Positions 1 to 8,399 of a stretch of 64,000 nt of DNA are shown here, in pieces. This DNA is from Otariodibacter sp. GTDB lineage: Bacteria; Pseudomonadota; Gammaproteobacteria; Enterobacterales; Pasteurellaceae. Numbering within the stretch: position 1 is the first letter of the stretch; every line of letters begins with the position of its first letter. Below the pieces are notes generated by a model. It saw only the letters and a list, made by a program, of their open reading frames with translations, made no database searches and was not told the DNA's origin. The stretch lies in contig NZ_JARIDQ010000045.1 of assembly GCF_029256985.1 (NCBI RefSeq), positions 1 to 64,000 of the forward strand, written 5' to 3'. Both the position numbers and the translations under genes were made by a program.

Positions 1-198
1 TGCTGATAATGCATCTAACAACAATATTGCCAACAATACAGACGCTAACAACAAAGCGCCTGCTGATAATGCATCTAACAACAATATTGCCAATAATACA
101 GACGCTAACAACAAAGCGCCTGCTGATAATGCATCTAACAACAATATTGCCAATAATACAGACGCTAACAACAAAGCGCCTGCTGATAATGCATCTAA
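1..198 (+). repeat. 60-bp tandem repeats inside the lipoprotein gene
   Basis: Three complete 60-bp units (1-60, 61-120, 121-180) and the first 18 bases of a fourth (181-198). Units 2 and 3 are identical by eye; unit 1 differs by a synonymous Asn codon change (aac for aat). The array probably continues upstream of the window. Because 60 is a multiple of three, gain or loss of units changes linker length without breaking the frame. Confidence 0.95.
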
Positions 199-838
199 TG
201 ATAAAGTTATTGATAATGCTGAAACTAAAAAAAATGAACTTAATGAGAATGCTTCATCCCACAACGAATCTACAGACAATAGTTTCTTAGATTTAACACA
301 ATTTAATGATTTAAAAGCTGACTATATAGCAAAAATAAATGAACAAGATCCAACCAAACAAACATCTTTGGTGCAAGATTTTGAATCTATGGTATATGCT
401 GCCTATTCTAGAGAAAAATTATCCAATGGAGATTATGGGTTCAATACTTTTAAAGCTGAAAAACCTAATATCAAAAAAGAAAGTATTGCAGGAACATTCA
501 ATGGTAAGTTTTCTTTAGATATAGACAATCAAAACGGATTATTTTCTTCTAAATCTGGAGATGTTTCACTTGTTGTTGACCAAAACTCCATTTCTGGGAT
601 GGGTACACTAGAAAATAACCCTACGGATAAGCTGATATTTGAGAAATCAAATATAAATGATGATCTAACTTTTAAAGGCAATTTTTCATACACAAATTCA
701 AATACAAATTTATCATCAGATTATAATGGTTCATTTGCAGGCCCGAATGCTGAAAATGTGGTGGGTAAGATTGAAAAAGGTACAGTAACACAAGGTACCC
801 AAATTTTAGGTGGTGCTTTTGTTGCAGAAAAACAATAA
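2..838 (+). CDS. Slam-dependent TbpB-like surface lipoprotein, 5' end outside window
   Basis: The frame is open from base 2 to the stop at 836-838, so the 156-aa ORF in the track is only its tail. The visible N-terminal part is an Asn/Ala-rich linker made of 20-aa repeats (ADNASNNNIANNTDANNKAP) followed by a Lys/Asn/Glu-rich stretch. The last ~115 residues look like the C-terminal eight-stranded barrel of TbpB/hemophilin-type surface lipoproteins: NGKFSLDIDNQNG, a later GSFAGPNAENVVGKIE and the ending GGAFVAEKQ. The signal peptide and lipobox would lie upstream and are not seen. The next gene encodes a Slam translocon, the usual genetic partner of such substrates, which supports export to the cell surface. 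The ligand (transferrin, haem, haemoglobin or complement factor) cannot be told from this fragment. Confidence 0.8.
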   Translation, partial: ADNASNNNIANNTDANNKAPADNASNNNIANNTDANNKAPADNASNNNIANNTDANNKAPADNASNDKVIDNAETKKNELNENASSHNESTDNSFLDLTQFNDLKADYIAKINEQDPTKQTSLVQDFESMVYAAYSREKLSNGDYGFNTFKAEKPNIKKESIAGTFNGKFSLDIDNQNGLFSSKSGDVSLVVDQNSISGMGTLENNPTDKLIFEKSNINDDLTFKGNFSYTNSNTNLSSDYNGSFAGPNAENVVGKIEKGTVTQGTQILGGAFVAEKQ

Positions 839-857
839 TTGTACATTCTATTAAAAT

Positions 858-881
858 ATGATGCCTCTGATGAGGCATCAT
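858..881 (+). terminator. Hairpin between lipoprotein gene and slam
   Basis: ATGATGCCTC-TGAT-GAGGCATCAT is a perfect 10-bp stem with a 4-base loop in the 60 bases between the lipoprotein stop and the Slam ATG. There is no strong T run after it, so it is more likely a partial terminator or an mRNA-stabilising element than a full terminator. It could make the lipoprotein more abundant than its exporter. Confidence 0.55.
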
Positions 882-898
882 TTACTCAATTACCTCTT

Positions 899-2353
899 AT
901 GAATAATTTTTTATTTATTTGTTTTGCTTTCCTTTCGGTATCTGCTTTTTCAATTGAGCTCACTGATTACAATACTATCGAATCATCACAATATAATTCT
1001 ATACAAAAAATGCCAGATACGCCTAATATTGGTGTTAATAAAAACAATATATCATCTATTCCTAATGATTTTTCTTATGATGATCTAAAAAATAATATTT
1101 ATCTTACAGAAAAAATATTGAAAACATTACTCTTACAAAACAATACTAAATTTATTCCATTACTAATCAAAATTTACGAAACATTTCCGAATAGAGATCC
1201 TATTCTGCTTGATTTTGCTAATGCACAAATGGCAAAATTAAACGGTAATTTTGAACAATCTATTAACCTATACAGAGAAATATTGGCAAGAAACCCTTCT
1301 CTATCATCTATTCGATTTGCATTAGCTATTACATTATTTGAAAACAAACAAAATAGCCTTGCTAAAGAGCAATTTGAAAAAGTAAGAAGTGATAATAAGT
1401 TACCTAATACTATCAAAGCTCAAGTAGAATCTTACCTCCAATCAATTGAAAAACAAAGTGATTGGAAGTTTAATGCAACCATATCTTATCTTAATGAAAA
1501 GAATGTGAATAATGCTTCGGATACAGCATATATACCGGAAATCTCTTTTTTGGGTATTCCATTGCAAAAATATAAGGAAATATTGCCTCAAAAAGCAAAA
1601 GGTATGAGTTATAGTATCAGTTTAAGTAAAGATTTTAATCTTCAAAAAAATCATTACATTACATTTGATCAACAATTTTATAGTAAAAATTATTGGACAA
1701 ATCACTCATTTGATGACACTAACTTACGTACCTCACTAGGCTATGCCTATAAAGATGCCTTAAGTATAATTAAAATTACACCATTCTATGCTTTACGCTG
1801 GTATGGTAATCATCGCTATTCTAAATCAGGTGGATTACATTTAAGTTACCGCAAATGGTTGACTTCTCATTTGCAGTATTCTGCCTCTGGAGAATACGCA
1901 CTTCAACGCTATAATGAAAACAAAGCTCTTAATGGTGTGAATTATCAACTCTCCTCTACTCTTCTTTGGCAAAAGGATCCGACCCAATTTAGTTATTTAG
2001 GGATTGATTATTATCGAGAGAATACGAGGGTAAAACAGTATAGTAATGATAGAAGTACGCTTCGTGTAGGCTGGGAAAAACATTGGAAACTAGCTGGATT
2101 ATCAAACCATATTTTCTTATCGGCAAGTTATAGAAAATATAAAGATAAAGCCAAAATCGGCGTATTTCCACTAGGTAAAACAAGAGCTGATAAAATTTAT
2201 ACAGCAACTCTCATGCTTTGGAAAAGAGATTGGCATTTGTGGTATATCACACCTAAAGTGGTTTTAAAATGGCACAAGCAATACAGTAATATTCCTAGCT
2301 TATATCAATACACTGATAAGAACATTAATATGATATTTGAAACCGAATTTTAA
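899..2353 (+). CDS. Slam (surface lipoprotein assembly modifier) outer-membrane protein
   Basis: The track ORF begins at a TTG right after the previous stop. The ATG at 899 is better because it opens a signal peptide, MNNFLFICFAFLSVSAFS, giving about 484 residues. The N-terminal half (roughly residues 60-200) is helical and TPR-like (LLDFANAQMAKLNGNFEQSINLYREILARNPS). The C-terminal ~290 residues alternate aromatic and polar residues like an outer-membrane barrel (DUF560), ending in a terminal Phe (MIFETEF). Slam proteins move specific lipoproteins across the outer membrane to the cell surface, and the gene sits directly after such a lipoprotein. Which Slam subtype it is cannot be judged from the sequence alone. 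Confidence 0.87.
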   Translation: MNNFLFICFAFLSVSAFSIELTDYNTIESSQYNSIQKMPDTPNIGVNKNNISSIPNDFSYDDLKNNIYLTEKILKTLLLQNNTKFIPLLIKIYETFPNRDPILLDFANAQMAKLNGNFEQSINLYREILARNPSLSSIRFALAITLFENKQNSLAKEQFEKVRSDNKLPNTIKAQVESYLQSIEKQSDWKFNATISYLNEKNVNNASDTAYIPEISFLGIPLQKYKEILPQKAKGMSYSISLSKDFNLQKNHYITFDQQFYSKNYWTNHSFDDTNLRTSLGYAYKDALSIIKITPFYALRWYGNHRYSKSGGLHLSYRKWLTSHLQYSASGEYALQRYNENKALNGVNYQLSSTLLWQKDPTQFSYLGIDYYRENTRVKQYSNDRSTLRVGWEKHWKLAGLSNHIFLSASYRKYKDKAKIGVFPLGKTRADKIYTATLMLWKRDWHLWYITPKVVLKWHKQYSNIPSLYQYTDKNINMIFETEF

Positions 2354-2538
2354 TTTTCATTAACCTAAAAAGTAACACTCTAAACAAATAGTTCAACTTG
2401 ATTAATTAAGAATACGTCTACCAATTGCAAAACTTTTGTTATAACGAACCGCTTATTTACATTTTTTCCTTGTAATTCTCGTGTTTTTTGCTAAATTCCT
2501 CAAGTTATTTTCCCAATTAAAAAAGAAAAGGCTAAACA

Positions 2539-3081
2539 ATGAACCCACAATTAGATTTAATAAAATCTTCTATCAAATCTATTCCTAACTATCCAAAAGA
2601 AGGAATTATCTTTCGTGATATCACATCTCTTCTAGAAGTTCCAGAAGCATTCCAAGCAAGTATTGATGCAATCGTGGCCGAATTTAAAGATAAAGGTATT
2701 ACAAAAGTAGTTGGAACAGAATCTCGTGGCTTTATTTTTGGTGCGCCAGTTGCATTAGCATTAGGTGTACCATTTGTATTGGTTCGTAAACCAAATAAAC
2801 TTCCTCGTGAAACAATCTCTCAATCTTACACATTAGAATATGGCGAAGATACATTAGAGATTCACACAGATTCAATTCAAGCTGGTGACAATGTATTGAT
2901 TATTGATGATCTACTTGCAACTGGTGGTACTGTTGAAGCGACTATAAAATTAATTCGTCGCTTAAATGGTGATGTTGCACACGCTGCATTTGTGATTTGG
3001 TTACCGGTATTAGGTGGTGCGGAGCGTTTAGAAAAAATGGGCGTTAAATCATTCTCACTTGTGAGTTTTGACGGTCATTAA
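2539..3081 (+). CDS. apt: Adenine phosphoribosyltransferase
   Basis: Converts adenine and PRPP to AMP in the cytosolic purine salvage pathway. At 180 residues it has the normal family length. The PRPP-binding loop [13 protein letters not shown] lies near residues 115-130, and the N-terminal FRDITSLLE and [10 protein letters not shown] segments are typical of Apt. The ATG at 2539 follows an AAAAGG ribosome-binding site. dnaX begins 37 bases downstream on the same strand, so the two are probably cotranscribed, the common apt-dnaX arrangement in gammaproteobacteria. Confidence 0.97.
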   Translation: MNPQLDLIKSSIKSIPNYPKEGIIFRDITSLLEVPEAFQASIDAIVAEFKDKGITKVVGTESRGFIFGAPVALALGVPFVLVRKPNKLPRETISQSYTLEYGEDTLEIHTDSIQAGDNVLIIDDLLATGGTVEATIKLIRRLNGDVAHAAFVIWLPVLGGAERLEKMGVKSFSLVSFDGH

Positions 3082-3118
3082 TCTTTCCTTTCATAAAGAA
3101 TAAATAGGATCAGTTAAT

Positions 3119-5188
3119 TTGTCTTCTTATCAAGTTCTTGCACGAAAATGGCGACCACAACGTTTTAGCGAGGTTGTGGGACAACAGCACGTATTAGCTG
3201 CCCTTGAAAATGGCTTAAGAGAAGGGCGGTTACATCACGCTTATCTTTTTTCTGGTACTCGAGGTGTAGGTAAAACTTCTATCGCTCGTCTATTTGCTAA
3301 AGGCTTGAACTGTGAAAAAGGCATTACGGCAGATCCTTGCGGAGAATGTGAAAACTGTAAAGCAATTGAAGAAGGTCGATTCATTGATCTTATTGAGATC
3401 GATGCGGCATCTCGTACAAAAGTAGAAGATACTCGCGAATTACTTGATAATGTACAATACAAACCTACGATGGGTCGATTCAAGGTCTACTTGATAGATG
3501 AAGTGCATATGCTCTCTCGCCACAGTTTTAATGCGTTGTTAAAAACATTGGAAGAACCGCCAGAGTATGTCAAATTTCTACTGGCTACAACTGATCCACA
3601 AAAACTACCTATTACGATCCTTTCCCGTTGTATTCAATTCCACTTGCGTGCATTGGAGCAACAGCAGATCCAAGATCATTTAAGTTTTATTCTGAAACAG
3701 GAAAATATTCCCTTTGAATTATTGGCATTAGAAAAACTCGCTAAAGCTGCTCAAGGGAGTATTCGAGATTCGTTGAGTTTGACTGATCAAGCAATTGCAA
3801 TGAGCAATGCCAATGTAACTGCTGATATTGTGAGCCAAATGCTTGGCTTGATTGATGATCATCAACCACTTGAACTTGTTCAAGCCCTTGCGCTAGCTGA
3901 TGGCGAAAAAGCAATGAATGTGATTCAATCCGTAGCGACCAAAGGTGTCGATTGGCAACAATTCCTATCGGATCTTGCAGAAACATTGCATAAAATAGCA
4001 ATGCTCCAGCTATTACCTAAACCAGTTCAGGAAGAAACGACCTTACATTTTCTGGCACGTCAAATTTCACCGGAAGATGTGCAATTCTTCTATCAGCTTG
4101 TTTTAACAGGCAAAAAGGAATTACCCTTTGCTCCTGATCAGCGTATTGGGGTAGAAATGACGATCTTAAGAGCTTTGGCATTTCATCCTAAATATATTGA
4201 AACATCATCGGCTACTGAGATCAAAGCAGTTCAAGCTCAACCTCAAGTACGTTCTCAACAAGCAGTGCCACAACAGTTTGAACAATTGCGAGAAAAGCTT
4301 CGCCAGAATCAACAAACTCAATCTGATGCACAAGTACCACAACAAGTACAGGCAAAAACACAACCGCAAGCGGTCAGTTCCGCTCAACAATCTGTAAATA
4401 ATGTAGCAGTAGCAGAAGTCAGTGAGCAAAATAGTGAAAATGATATTGTCGCCAATGCAACTTTAGCACTTAATGCATTAAAAAAACTGCAAGGTCAAAA
4501 TCAGGCTCAGGACGAAAAAAAAAAATCTGAAGTAATACCTAAAAAGACTAAACAATCTTCGGATTTAAGTATTCAAGAACGCTTTGCTAATTTAGCTAAA
4601 AAAGCGACACCAACAAATCAAACTAAAAATGTTCAGCCTAAACACAATCAAGCCATAAAAACTACTGATGAAGATTATCGTTGGACATGGCTTAATCCTG
4701 AATTAGAAATTGAAGAGTCATCACCTAAACCTTCAGATATTAAGCAAGCGATTCTACAAGAGAAAACACCAGAATTACTGAGAAAAACCATAGAACTTTC
4801 TTGCGAACAAGATGAATGGTGCAAAATTGTCGAGTCATTAGACTTACCCGGACTTGTTCGACAAGTGGCTTTAAATAGTTATCTCGCCAATCGAGAAGGA
4901 AATCATCTTAATCTGATTTTAAAATCATCGGTTGCACATTTAAATCATCCTGATAATCTAAAAAAACTGGCAGATGCTATGGCGATACAAGGATTAACCT
5001 ATGATTTAAGCCTTGGGGAAAGTAATGGCAGCCAAACACCTTTGGAATTACGCAGAATCATTTACGAGCAAATGACTGCTAATGCCAAACAAGCATTATT
5101 AACAGATCCTAAACTCAAACTATTGATGGATGCATTTAATGCACAACTAGATGAATCAACCATTAGAGCGGTGGTAATAGAAGAATGA
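3119..5188 (+). CDS. dnaX: DNA polymerase III subunit tau (and probably gamma)
   Basis: Clamp-loader ATPase of DNA polymerase III, 689 residues. It has Walker A GTRGVGKTS near residue 45, four Cys of the zinc module (CEKGITADPCGECENC), Walker B/DEVH box (LIDEVHMLS), a Gln-rich linker at about 355-480, and a C-terminal tau-specific region that binds the polymerase and helicase. Translation starts at TTG (3119) after an AGGAT motif; the protein start SSYQVLARKWRPQRF matches the family and leaves no better ATG. An 11-A run in the linker is a probable slippage site for a gamma form (separate entry). The stop overlaps the next start (ATGA). Confidence 0.97.
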   Translation: MSSYQVLARKWRPQRFSEVVGQQHVLAALENGLREGRLHHAYLFSGTRGVGKTSIARLFAKGLNCEKGITADPCGECENCKAIEEGRFIDLIEIDAASRTKVEDTRELLDNVQYKPTMGRFKVYLIDEVHMLSRHSFNALLKTLEEPPEYVKFLLATTDPQKLPITILSRCIQFHLRALEQQQIQDHLSFILKQENIPFELLALEKLAKAAQGSIRDSLSLTDQAIAMSNANVTADIVSQMLGLIDDHQPLELVQALALADGEKAMNVIQSVATKGVDWQQFLSDLAETLHKIAMLQLLPKPVQEETTLHFLARQISPEDVQFFYQLVLTGKKELPFAPDQRIGVEMTILRALAFHPKYIETSSATEIKAVQAQPQVRSQQAVPQQFEQLREKLRQNQQTQSDAQVPQQVQAKTQPQAVSSAQQSVNNVAVAEVSEQNSENDIVANATLALNALKKLQGQNQAQDEKKKSEVIPKKTKQSSDLSIQERFANLAKKATPTNQTKNVQPKHNQAIKTTDEDYRWTWLNPELEIEESSPKPSDIKQAILQEKTPELLRKTIELSCEQDEWCKIVESLDLPGLVRQVALNSYLANREGNHLNLILKSSVAHLNHPDNLKKLADAMAIQGLTYDLSLGESNGSQTPLELRRIIYEQMTANAKQALLTDPKLKLLMDAFNAQLDESTIRAVVIEE
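4515..4525 (+). other. A11 slippery run in dnaX, candidate tau/gamma switch
   Basis: Eleven consecutive A residues are read gaa aaa aaa aaa tct. Adding one A (or a -1 shift) gives atc tga, a stop after one extra codon. Losing one A gives aat ctg aag taa, also an early stop. Either event would produce a roughly 470-residue product ending after the ATPase and oligomerisation domains, comparable to gamma. A weak hairpin (CTGAAG with CTTCGG) lies downstream. Confidence 0.6.
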
Positions 5189-6081
5189 ATGCATTAGAAA
5201 TTAAAAATTTAGTCAAACAATATTCAACGGGTGTACAAGCAATTAAGGGGATCGATCTTACCGTTGCTCAAGGAGACTTTTACGCCCTACTCGGCCATAA
5301 TGGTGCGGGTAAATCCACTACAATTGGAATTATTAGCTCTTTAGTTAATAAAACCAGTGGTACAGTAAAAGTTTTTGGCTACGATTTAGATACCGAAAAA
5401 ACTAAGTTAAAACAACAAATTGGGCTTGTACCACAGGAATTTAATTTTAACCAATTTGAATCAGTTATCGATGTAATCATGAATCAAGCTGGATTTTATG
5501 GTGTACCTCATAAAGAGGCACTAAAACGAGCTGAATACTGGTTAAAAAAATTAGAATTATGGGATAAACGTAACCATCATACTCGTGAATTATCAGGCGG
5601 TATGAAACGCCGAGTAATGATTGCTCGTGCATTGATGCACAACCCTAAATTGCTTATTTTAGATGAACCAACGGCTGGGGTTGATATTGAGTTACGTCGT
5701 AGTATGTGGGAATTTTTAACTGAACTCAACGAACAAGGTACAACAATTATTTTAACCACTCACTATTTGGAAGAAGCAGAAAGTTTATGCCGTCATATTG
5801 GTATTATTCAACAAGGACAATTGATTGAAAATACCTCAATGAAATCATTACTGGCTAAGCTAGAAACTGAAACATTTTTGCTTGATTTAGCTGAAAACAA
5901 ACCGCTTGCAATTAATGACTACCCTGTTAGATGGGTCGATGATACGACCATTGAAGTTGATGTAAAACGTGAACAAGGGCTAAACAAACTCTTTCAACAA
6001 TTAAGTGAGCAACAGGTTGAAGTATTGAGTATGCGAAATAAATCAAATCGCTTAGAAGCCTTGTTTATGAGCTTAAAATAA
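5185..6081 (+). CDS. yadG: ABC-2 exporter ATP-binding protein (YadG-like)
   Basis: ATPase subunit of a two-gene ABC-2 type exporter, 298 residues. It has Walker A GHNGAGKST near residue 37, the signature LSGGMKRRVMIARAL near 136, Walker B LLILDEPTAGVD, and the switch His in ILTTHYLEEAE. The start codon overlaps the dnaX stop (ATGA), and the permease follows 11 bases after its stop, so translation of the three is probably coupled. The pair matches YadG/YadH of E. coli in size and order. The substrate of that exporter is not known, and nothing here reveals it. Confidence 0.88.
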   Translation: MNALEIKNLVKQYSTGVQAIKGIDLTVAQGDFYALLGHNGAGKSTTIGIISSLVNKTSGTVKVFGYDLDTEKTKLKQQIGLVPQEFNFNQFESVIDVIMNQAGFYGVPHKEALKRAEYWLKKLELWDKRNHHTRELSGGMKRRVMIARALMHNPKLLILDEPTAGVDIELRRSMWEFLTELNEQGTTIILTTHYLEEAESLCRHIGIIQQGQLIENTSMKSLLAKLETETFLLDLAENKPLAINDYPVRWVDDTTIEVDVKREQGLNKLFQQLSEQQVEVLSMRNKSNRLEALFMSLK

Positions 6082-6092
6082 AAGGATAATAT

Positions 6093-6848
6093 ATGATTGG
6101 TTTTTACACCTTAGTAATGAAAGAAATAAAACGAGTGTTGCGTATTTGGCGACAAACACTCGTACCACCGATTATTACCACAACCCTTTACTTCCTTATT
6201 TTTGGTACGTTAATTGGACGTCGCATTGGCGATATGAATGGTGTGGGTTATATGCAATTTATTGCACCCGGACTCATTATGATGTCTGCAATTACTGCAT
6301 CTTATACTAATACTGCCTCTTCATTTTTCTTAAGTAAATTTGTTCGCAATATCGAGGAATTATTAGTTTCGCCTCTTTCTACTCATACAATCATTTGGGG
6401 CTATGTGTTAGGTAGTGTGATTAGAGGTGTCTTAGTTGGTATTCTCGTGATGCTTGTTGCCTTATGTTTTATCTCTTTTGATATTCATTCGTGGACAGTC
6501 ATTATTCTAACCATATTGCTGACTACGATTGCCTTTGCATTGGGTGGAATTGCTAACGCAATTTTTGCCAACACCTTTGATGATGTAGGAATTATTCCAA
6601 CCTTTGTACTTACTCCTTTAACTTACTTAGGTGGCGTGTTCTACTCAATCAATCTTCTTCCTGAATTTTGGCAAGGTGTTTCTCGATTCAATCCGATAGT
6701 GTATATGATTAGCGGATTCCGCTACGGATTTTTAGGCATCAGCGATGTTTCACTCTATTACACTTTTGGTGTGCTTATCTTATTTGTCGTAGTGCTTTAT
6801 GCTTGGGTATATTCATTAATTAGCCGAGGGGTTGGGTTAAGAAGTTAA
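6093..6848 (+). CDS. yadH: ABC-2 exporter permease (YadH-like)
   Basis: Inner-membrane permease of 251 residues with about six hydrophobic segments and the ABC-2 membrane signature (LTYLGGVFYSINLLPEFWQ followed by NPIVYMISGFRYGFLG). It pairs with the ATPase gene just upstream. AGGATAA lies ahead of the ATG. The modA start lies 20 bases downstream, so transcription may continue into the molybdate genes even though the two systems are unrelated in function. Substrate unknown. Confidence 0.87.
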   Translation: MIGFYTLVMKEIKRVLRIWRQTLVPPIITTTLYFLIFGTLIGRRIGDMNGVGYMQFIAPGLIMMSAITASYTNTASSFFLSKFVRNIEELLVSPLSTHTIIWGYVLGSVIRGVLVGILVMLVALCFISFDIHSWTVIILTILLTTIAFALGGIANAIFANTFDDVGIIPTFVLTPLTYLGGVFYSINLLPEFWQGVSRFNPIVYMISGFRYGFLGISDVSLYYTFGVLILFVVVLYAWVYSLISRGVGLRS

Positions 6849-6868
6849 TTCTTAAAGAAGGAAATCCA

Positions 6869-7627
6869 ATGTTGAAAAAATCATATATCATCAGTTTATA
6901 TAGTTCATTACTCTTGGCTAATATTGCATTGGCTCAAAATATCACAGTATTTGCAGCAGCTTCGATGACAGATGTACTACAACAAATTGGTGATGAATAT
7001 AAGAAACAACATCCCGATGATGATCTTATTTTCTCATTTGCTGGGTCGTCCACTTTAGCAAAACAAATTGAACAAGATGCTCCAGCAGATATTTTTATCT
7101 CTGCTGATGAAAAATGGATGGATTATCTTTCAGAAAAACTACCTAAAAAAGTCCAAAACAGAACCGTTTTAGTGGAAAATGAGTTAGTGCTAATCGCCCC
7201 TAAATCAAGTTCCCTTGAGTTAATGGACATCAAACAAGTGCCATTTAAGAAACTCACTGAAGATAGTTATCTGGCTGTGGGCGATGATAATGTGCCTGTT
7301 GGGCGATATGCCAAAACCGCTCTAACCAATCTTAACTTATGGCATACGGTTGAATCTCGTCTATCTAAAGCAAAAGATGTGCGGGCTGTGCTAACTTATA
7401 TTGCTCGAGACGAATTACCATTAGGTATCGTCTATTCAACTGATGCAAAAATCAGTGATGATGTGAAAGTCGTTTCCGTCTTTCCACAAGAAAGCTACGG
7501 TAAAGTAGTGTATCCAGCGGCAACACTTACAGATAAAGCCGAAGCAAAATCTTTTCTCGATTTTCTATCCAGTAAAGAAGCTAAATCTTTCTTTAAATCT
7601 GCTGGATTTAAATCCGTTGAAAAATAA
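6869..7627 (+). CDS. modA: Molybdate ABC transporter substrate-binding protein
   Basis: Periplasmic molybdate (or tungstate) binding protein, 252 residues, with a Sec signal peptide ending near LANIALAQ. The family motifs FAAASMTDVLQQIG, FSFAGSSTLAKQIEQ and APADIFISAD supply the oxyanion-binding Ser residues. AAAGAAGGAAATCC gives a good ribosome-binding site. It is first in modABC. No ModE repressor gene or obvious ModE box is visible in the window, so how molybdate controls the operon is not evident. Confidence 0.95.
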   Translation: MLKKSYIISLYSSLLLANIALAQNITVFAAASMTDVLQQIGDEYKKQHPDDDLIFSFAGSSTLAKQIEQDAPADIFISADEKWMDYLSEKLPKKVQNRTVLVENELVLIAPKSSSLELMDIKQVPFKKLTEDSYLAVGDDNVPVGRYAKTALTNLNLWHTVESRLSKAKDVRAVLTYIARDELPLGIVYSTDAKISDDVKVVSVFPQESYGKVVYPAATLTDKAEAKSFLDFLSSKEAKSFFKSAGFKSVEK

Positions 7628-7697
7628 AAGTATGATGTAATAGCGGTCACTTTAGTCTGATATTTTGCAAATTTTAAAATAGGAATTCACACCACTA

Positions 7698-8393
7698 ATG
7701 AATCTGTTTTCTGCATTTTCTCCTCAAGAACTGACCGCTATTTTCTTAAGTCTTAAAATAGCCTCTGTTGCTGTTATTCTTGCTTTACCTTTTTCTATTG
7801 GCATTGCTTGGCTACTCGCCCGTAAAAACTTCTGGGGCAAGAATCTGCTCAATGGCATTATCCACTTACCTCTCGTTTTGCCTCCTGTGGTTATCGGATT
7901 TTTATTGCTGATCTCAATGGCAAAAAAAGGGCTCATTGGGCAATATTTATGGGATTGGTTTGGCATCTCACTCAGTTTTTCGTGGAAAGGAGCAGTCTTA
8001 GCCTCTATTGTGATGGCTTTTCCCCTTATGGTTCGCTCCATTCGTCTTGCCTTCGAAGCAATCGATCCTAAATTAGAACAAGCTGCCCGAACACTTGGCG
8101 CTAATCCAGTCAAAGTCTTTTTTACTCTTACCCTTCCCCTTTCTTTTTCGGGGATCATTGCTGGAGCGGTGCTTGGCTTTGCCCGATCATTAGGTGAGTT
8201 TGGTGCAACCATTACCTTTGTGTCTAATATTCCAAATGAAACACAAACTATTCCAGCCGCACTATACACATTTATTGAAACACCCAATGGAGAAATGGCT
8301 GCCGCTCGTTTATGCTTAGTCGCTATTGCTATTTCTCTAGTCGCTCTTTTTGCATCAGAATGGCTTGCTCAACGCCAACAAAAATATAGGTAA
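7698..8393 (+). CDS. modB: Molybdate ABC transporter permease
   Basis: Inner-membrane permease, 231 residues with about five transmembrane segments. The EAA loop that docks on the ATPase is visible as QAARTLGANPVKVFFTLTLP near residue 130, and LGEFGATITFVSN is a standard ModB/CysT motif. It lies 70 bases after modA; that gap contains a degenerate uptake-sequence core (AGCGGTCAC with TTTTGCAAA). modC starts 7 bases downstream. Confidence 0.95.
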   Translation: MNLFSAFSPQELTAIFLSLKIASVAVILALPFSIGIAWLLARKNFWGKNLLNGIIHLPLVLPPVVIGFLLLISMAKKGLIGQYLWDWFGISLSFSWKGAVLASIVMAFPLMVRSIRLAFEAIDPKLEQAARTLGANPVKVFFTLTLPLSFSGIIAGAVLGFARSLGEFGATITFVSNIPNETQTIPAALYTFIETPNGEMAAARLCLVAIAISLVALFASEWLAQRQQKYR

Positions 8394-8399
8394 ATCGAT

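Noticed and set aside
1-198. CRISPR array
   Set aside because: The units are contiguous 60-bp in-frame coding repeats with no spacers.
9-290. ORF of 93 aa with repeated MHLTTILPIIQTLTTKRLLI
   Set aside because: It is the alternate frame of the lipoprotein repeats; the frame starting at base 2 runs without stops into the TbpB-like domain.
7724-8287. 187-aa ORF on the minus strand
   Set aside because: Lies fully inside modB on the opposite strand and has no recognisable domain; a shadow of the coding bias.
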